From VAZQ01 sp963821505 (GTDB taxonomy: Bacteria > Pseudomonadota > Alphaproteobacteria > Rhizobiales > Xanthobacteraceae), in contig CAWGEH010000022.1 of assembly GCA_963821505.1 (NCBI GenBank), positions 62,001 through 126,000 on the forward strand: 64,000 bases of DNA, given 5' to 3'. Below are positions 62,431-64,000 of the stretch, piece after piece. The position numbers were made by a program, and so were the translations under genes. Positions within the stretch are counted from its first letter, which is position 1. Each line of letters begins with the position of its first letter. The notes beneath the pieces were generated by a model. That model did no database searches and had not been told where the DNA came from. It saw nothing but the letters and a program-made list of their open reading frames with translations.

Positions 62431-63711
62431 TCAGACCTTACGCTCCCGTTCCACCGCCCGGAACCCGATGTCGCGGCGGCAGAAGCCATCGGCCCAGCGG
62501 ATGCGGTCGACCGCCTCATAGGCGCGCGCCTGCGCCTCGCCCACCGTCTTTCCGAGCGCGCAGACGTTGAGCACGCGCCCGCCATTGGCGAGGATGCGGC
62601 CGCCGTCGGCCTTGGTGCCGGCGTGGAAGATTTCGACGCCCTCGACCTCGGCCGCGGCTTCGAGCCCCTCGATCACCGAGCCGCTGGCATAGCTGCCGGG
62701 ATAGCCCTTGGCCGCCATCACCACGGTCAGCGCCGCGTCCGGATACCAGCGCAGATCGAAATGCTTCAGCATTCCGTCGCACGCCGCGAGCAGCGCCGGC
62801 ACCAGGTCCGACATCAGCCGCAGCATCAGCACCTGGCATTCCGGATCGCCGAAGCGCACGTTGTATTCGATCAGCTTCGGCCCGTCCGCGGTGATCATCA
62901 GCCCGGCATAGAGCACGCCCTTGTAGGGCGCGCCCATGGCCTTCATCGCGCGCACCGTCGGCAGCACGATCTCGTCCATGGCGCGCCGCGACATCTCCGG
63001 CGTCATCACCGGCGCCGGCGAGTAGGCGCCCATGCCGCCGGTGTTGGGGCCTTCGTCGCCGTCGAACACGCGCTTGTGGTCCTGCGCGGATGCGAGCGCA
63101 ATCGCGGTCTCGCCGTCGCAGAGCGCGAAGAACGACGCCTCCTCGCCTTGCAGAAACTCTTCGATCACGACTTCCGCGCCGGCCTCGCCCAATCCTCCCG
63201 CGAACATCATGTCGACTGCCGCCTCCGCCTCCGGGAGGCTGGTCGCGACCACCACGCCCTTGCCGGCGGCAAGCCCGTCGGCCTTGACCACGATCGGCGC
63301 ACCCCGGGCGCCCACATAGCGCTTGGCCGGCGCGGCGGCGGTGAAGCGCTCATAGGCCGCCGTCGGAATGTTGTTGGCCTTGCACAGATCCTTGGTGAAG
63401 CCCTTGGAGCCTTCGAGCTGCGCGGCGGCCCGGCTCGGGCCGAAGGCCTTGATGCCGGCCGCGCCGAGATCGTCGACGATGCCGGCGCAGAGCGGCGCCT
63501 CCGGTCCGACCACGACCAGATCGATCTTCCGCGCCTTGCAGAACGCGATCACCGCCGCGTGGTCGGCGGCATCGAGCGCCGCCAGCTCGCATTCGCGCGC
63601 GATGCCGGCATTGCCCGGCGCGCAGAAGAGCCGCTCGACCAGCGGGCTCGCCGCGATCTTCCAGGCCAGCGCGTGCTCGCGCCCGCCCGAGCCGAGGAGG
63701 AGGATGTTCAT
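62431..63711 (-). CDS. purD: Phosphoribosylamine-glycine ligase
   Basis: PurD joins glycine to phosphoribosylamine in purine biosynthesis. The 426-residue ATP-grasp protein starts MNILLLGSGGREHALAWK, with GPEAPLCAGIVDDLG, the flexible loop VVKADGLAAGKGVVVA, EEFLQGEEASFFALCDG, GPNTGGMGAYSPAP, and EYNVRFGDPECQVLM. An upstream frame would add 40 residues of no family character. Confidence 0.97.
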   Translation of the reverse strand: MNILLLGSGGREHALAWKIAASPLVERLFCAPGNAGIARECELAALDAADHAAVIAFCKARKIDLVVVGPEAPLCAGIVDDLGAAGIKAFGPSRAAAQLEGSKGFTKDLCKANNIPTAAYERFTAAAPAKRYVGARGAPIVVKADGLAAGKGVVVATSLPEAEAAVDMMFAGGLGEAGAEVVIEEFLQGEEASFFALCDGETAIALASAQDHKRVFDGDEGPNTGGMGAYSPAPVMTPEMSRRAMDEIVLPTVRAMKAMGAPYKGVLYAGLMITADGPKLIEYNVRFGDPECQVLMLRLMSDLVPALLAACDGMLKHFDLRWYPDAALTVVMAAKGYPGSYASGSVIEGLEAAAEVEGVEIFHAGTKADGGRILANGGRVLNVCALGKTVGEAQARAYEAVDRIRWADGFCRRDIGFRAVERERKV

Positions 63712-63933
63712 GCCCGCGCCGTCGGACCTTCGGAATGGTTTTCGGGCGGGTGGTGTAGCATGGCCCGACCCCGTCGCAAGGGATCGCCGCTGCTCATCGC
63801 CGAGGCGCGCGCCGCGGCGACGAGAGCGCAAGCGGCATCGGCGTCGCGACCCATCGCGACCGGCCTTCTAGCGTCCCGCGATCGGTGCTAGGACCGCGGG
63901 CGAGACTTTCAGCGCGTGGAGGTAAAGGCAGCC

Positions 63934-64000
63934 ATGGACATCAAACCGCTGGGCTCCATGCCCTCGCGCCGCACGCCGGCGGACTATTTCACCGGCACGG
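63934..64000 (+). CDS. Start of a probable cupin-domain protein (partial)
   Basis: The frame MDIKPLGSMPSRRTPADYFT begins after GGAGGTAAAGG and runs to the window edge. The segment GS-PSRR-PADYFTGT resembles the N-terminus of small cupin proteins of the mandelonitrile-lyase / quercetinase-like group. Only 22 residues are visible, so the family call is tentative. Confidence 0.5.
   Translation, partial: MDIKPLGSMPSRRTPADYFTGT

Noticed and set aside
61306..63891. 861-codon open frame antisense to the hydrolase and purD genes
   Set aside because: The coding signal and family motifs are all on the minus strand; this is a GC-rich shadow frame.
1..64000. tRNA or rRNA genes
   Set aside because: I scanned the intergenic regions for T-arm-like GGTTCGAATCC and acceptor pairing and found none; a tRNAscan-SE run would be decisive.

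Overview
The window looks like chromosomal DNA of a GC-rich alphaproteobacterium of the order Hyphomicrobiales (Rhizobiales), probably from the Bradyrhizobium / Xanthobacteraceae side. This is inferred from gene order (secA, PpiC-type isomerase, argJ, mutT; lspA next to a conserved periplasmic protein and an M16 peptidase pair), from CTAG-bounded palindromic intergenic repeats of a type I associate with this order, and from the abundance of Bug-type solute receptors. No rRNA, tRNA, CRISPR array, integrase or transposase was recognised.

Layout. 1-10 kb: tail of an unidentified gene, secA (broken by one extra base), a lipoprotein PpiC isomerase, argJ, mutT, an NDUFAF5/BioC-like methyltransferase, a family-39 glycosyltransferase and a HAD phosphatase. 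10-19 kb: ribF, a three-gene HlyD / double-ATPase ABC / permease exporter operon, a DUF883-like and a holin-like membrane protein, and an AI-2E family transporter. 19-27 kb: ileS, lspA, a conserved exported protein, two M16 peptidases (one with and one without the zinc site) and arfB. 27-28.1 kb is a gene-poor stretch full of palindromic repeats.

28-40.4 kb is the accessory highlight: a compact polyketide cluster. A divergent MDR-type enoyl reductase (acuI) is followed by a type II thioesterase, an Sfp-type phosphopantetheinyl transferase broken by about five indels, a small unknown protein, a stand-alone acyl-adenylating ligase, an SDR reductase, a free-standing carrier protein and a 1648-residue type I PKS (KS-AT-DH-ACP-TE). 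A patatin-like protein with an altered catalytic dyad closes it. The PKS has no KR or ER, so the SDR (and possibly the MDR) are candidate trans-acting reductases. Its terminal TE has Cys in place of the nucleophilic Ser. I do not recognise the pathway or product.

40-51 kb: a SAM / class III cyclase / AAA / TPR signalling protein (frameshifted), a small zinc-ribbon protein, mutL (frameshifted near its end), an MFS transporter, an SPFH protein and a chromate transporter. 51-56 kb: four tandem Bug-family receptors with no membrane partners. 56-64 kb: rsmD, a RluB-type pseudouridine synthase, tadA, a 25-residue membrane protein with a strong terminator, a small exported protein, an RssA-like patatin, an ACAD10-type phosphotransferase, a fluoroacetate-dehalogenase-like hydrolase, purD and the start of a probable cupin gene.

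Single-base frameshifts in secA, mutL and the cyclase, plus a cluster in the PPTase, mean either that the sequence carries indel errors or that several genes are genuinely broken. This should be settled before biological conclusions are drawn from those genes.
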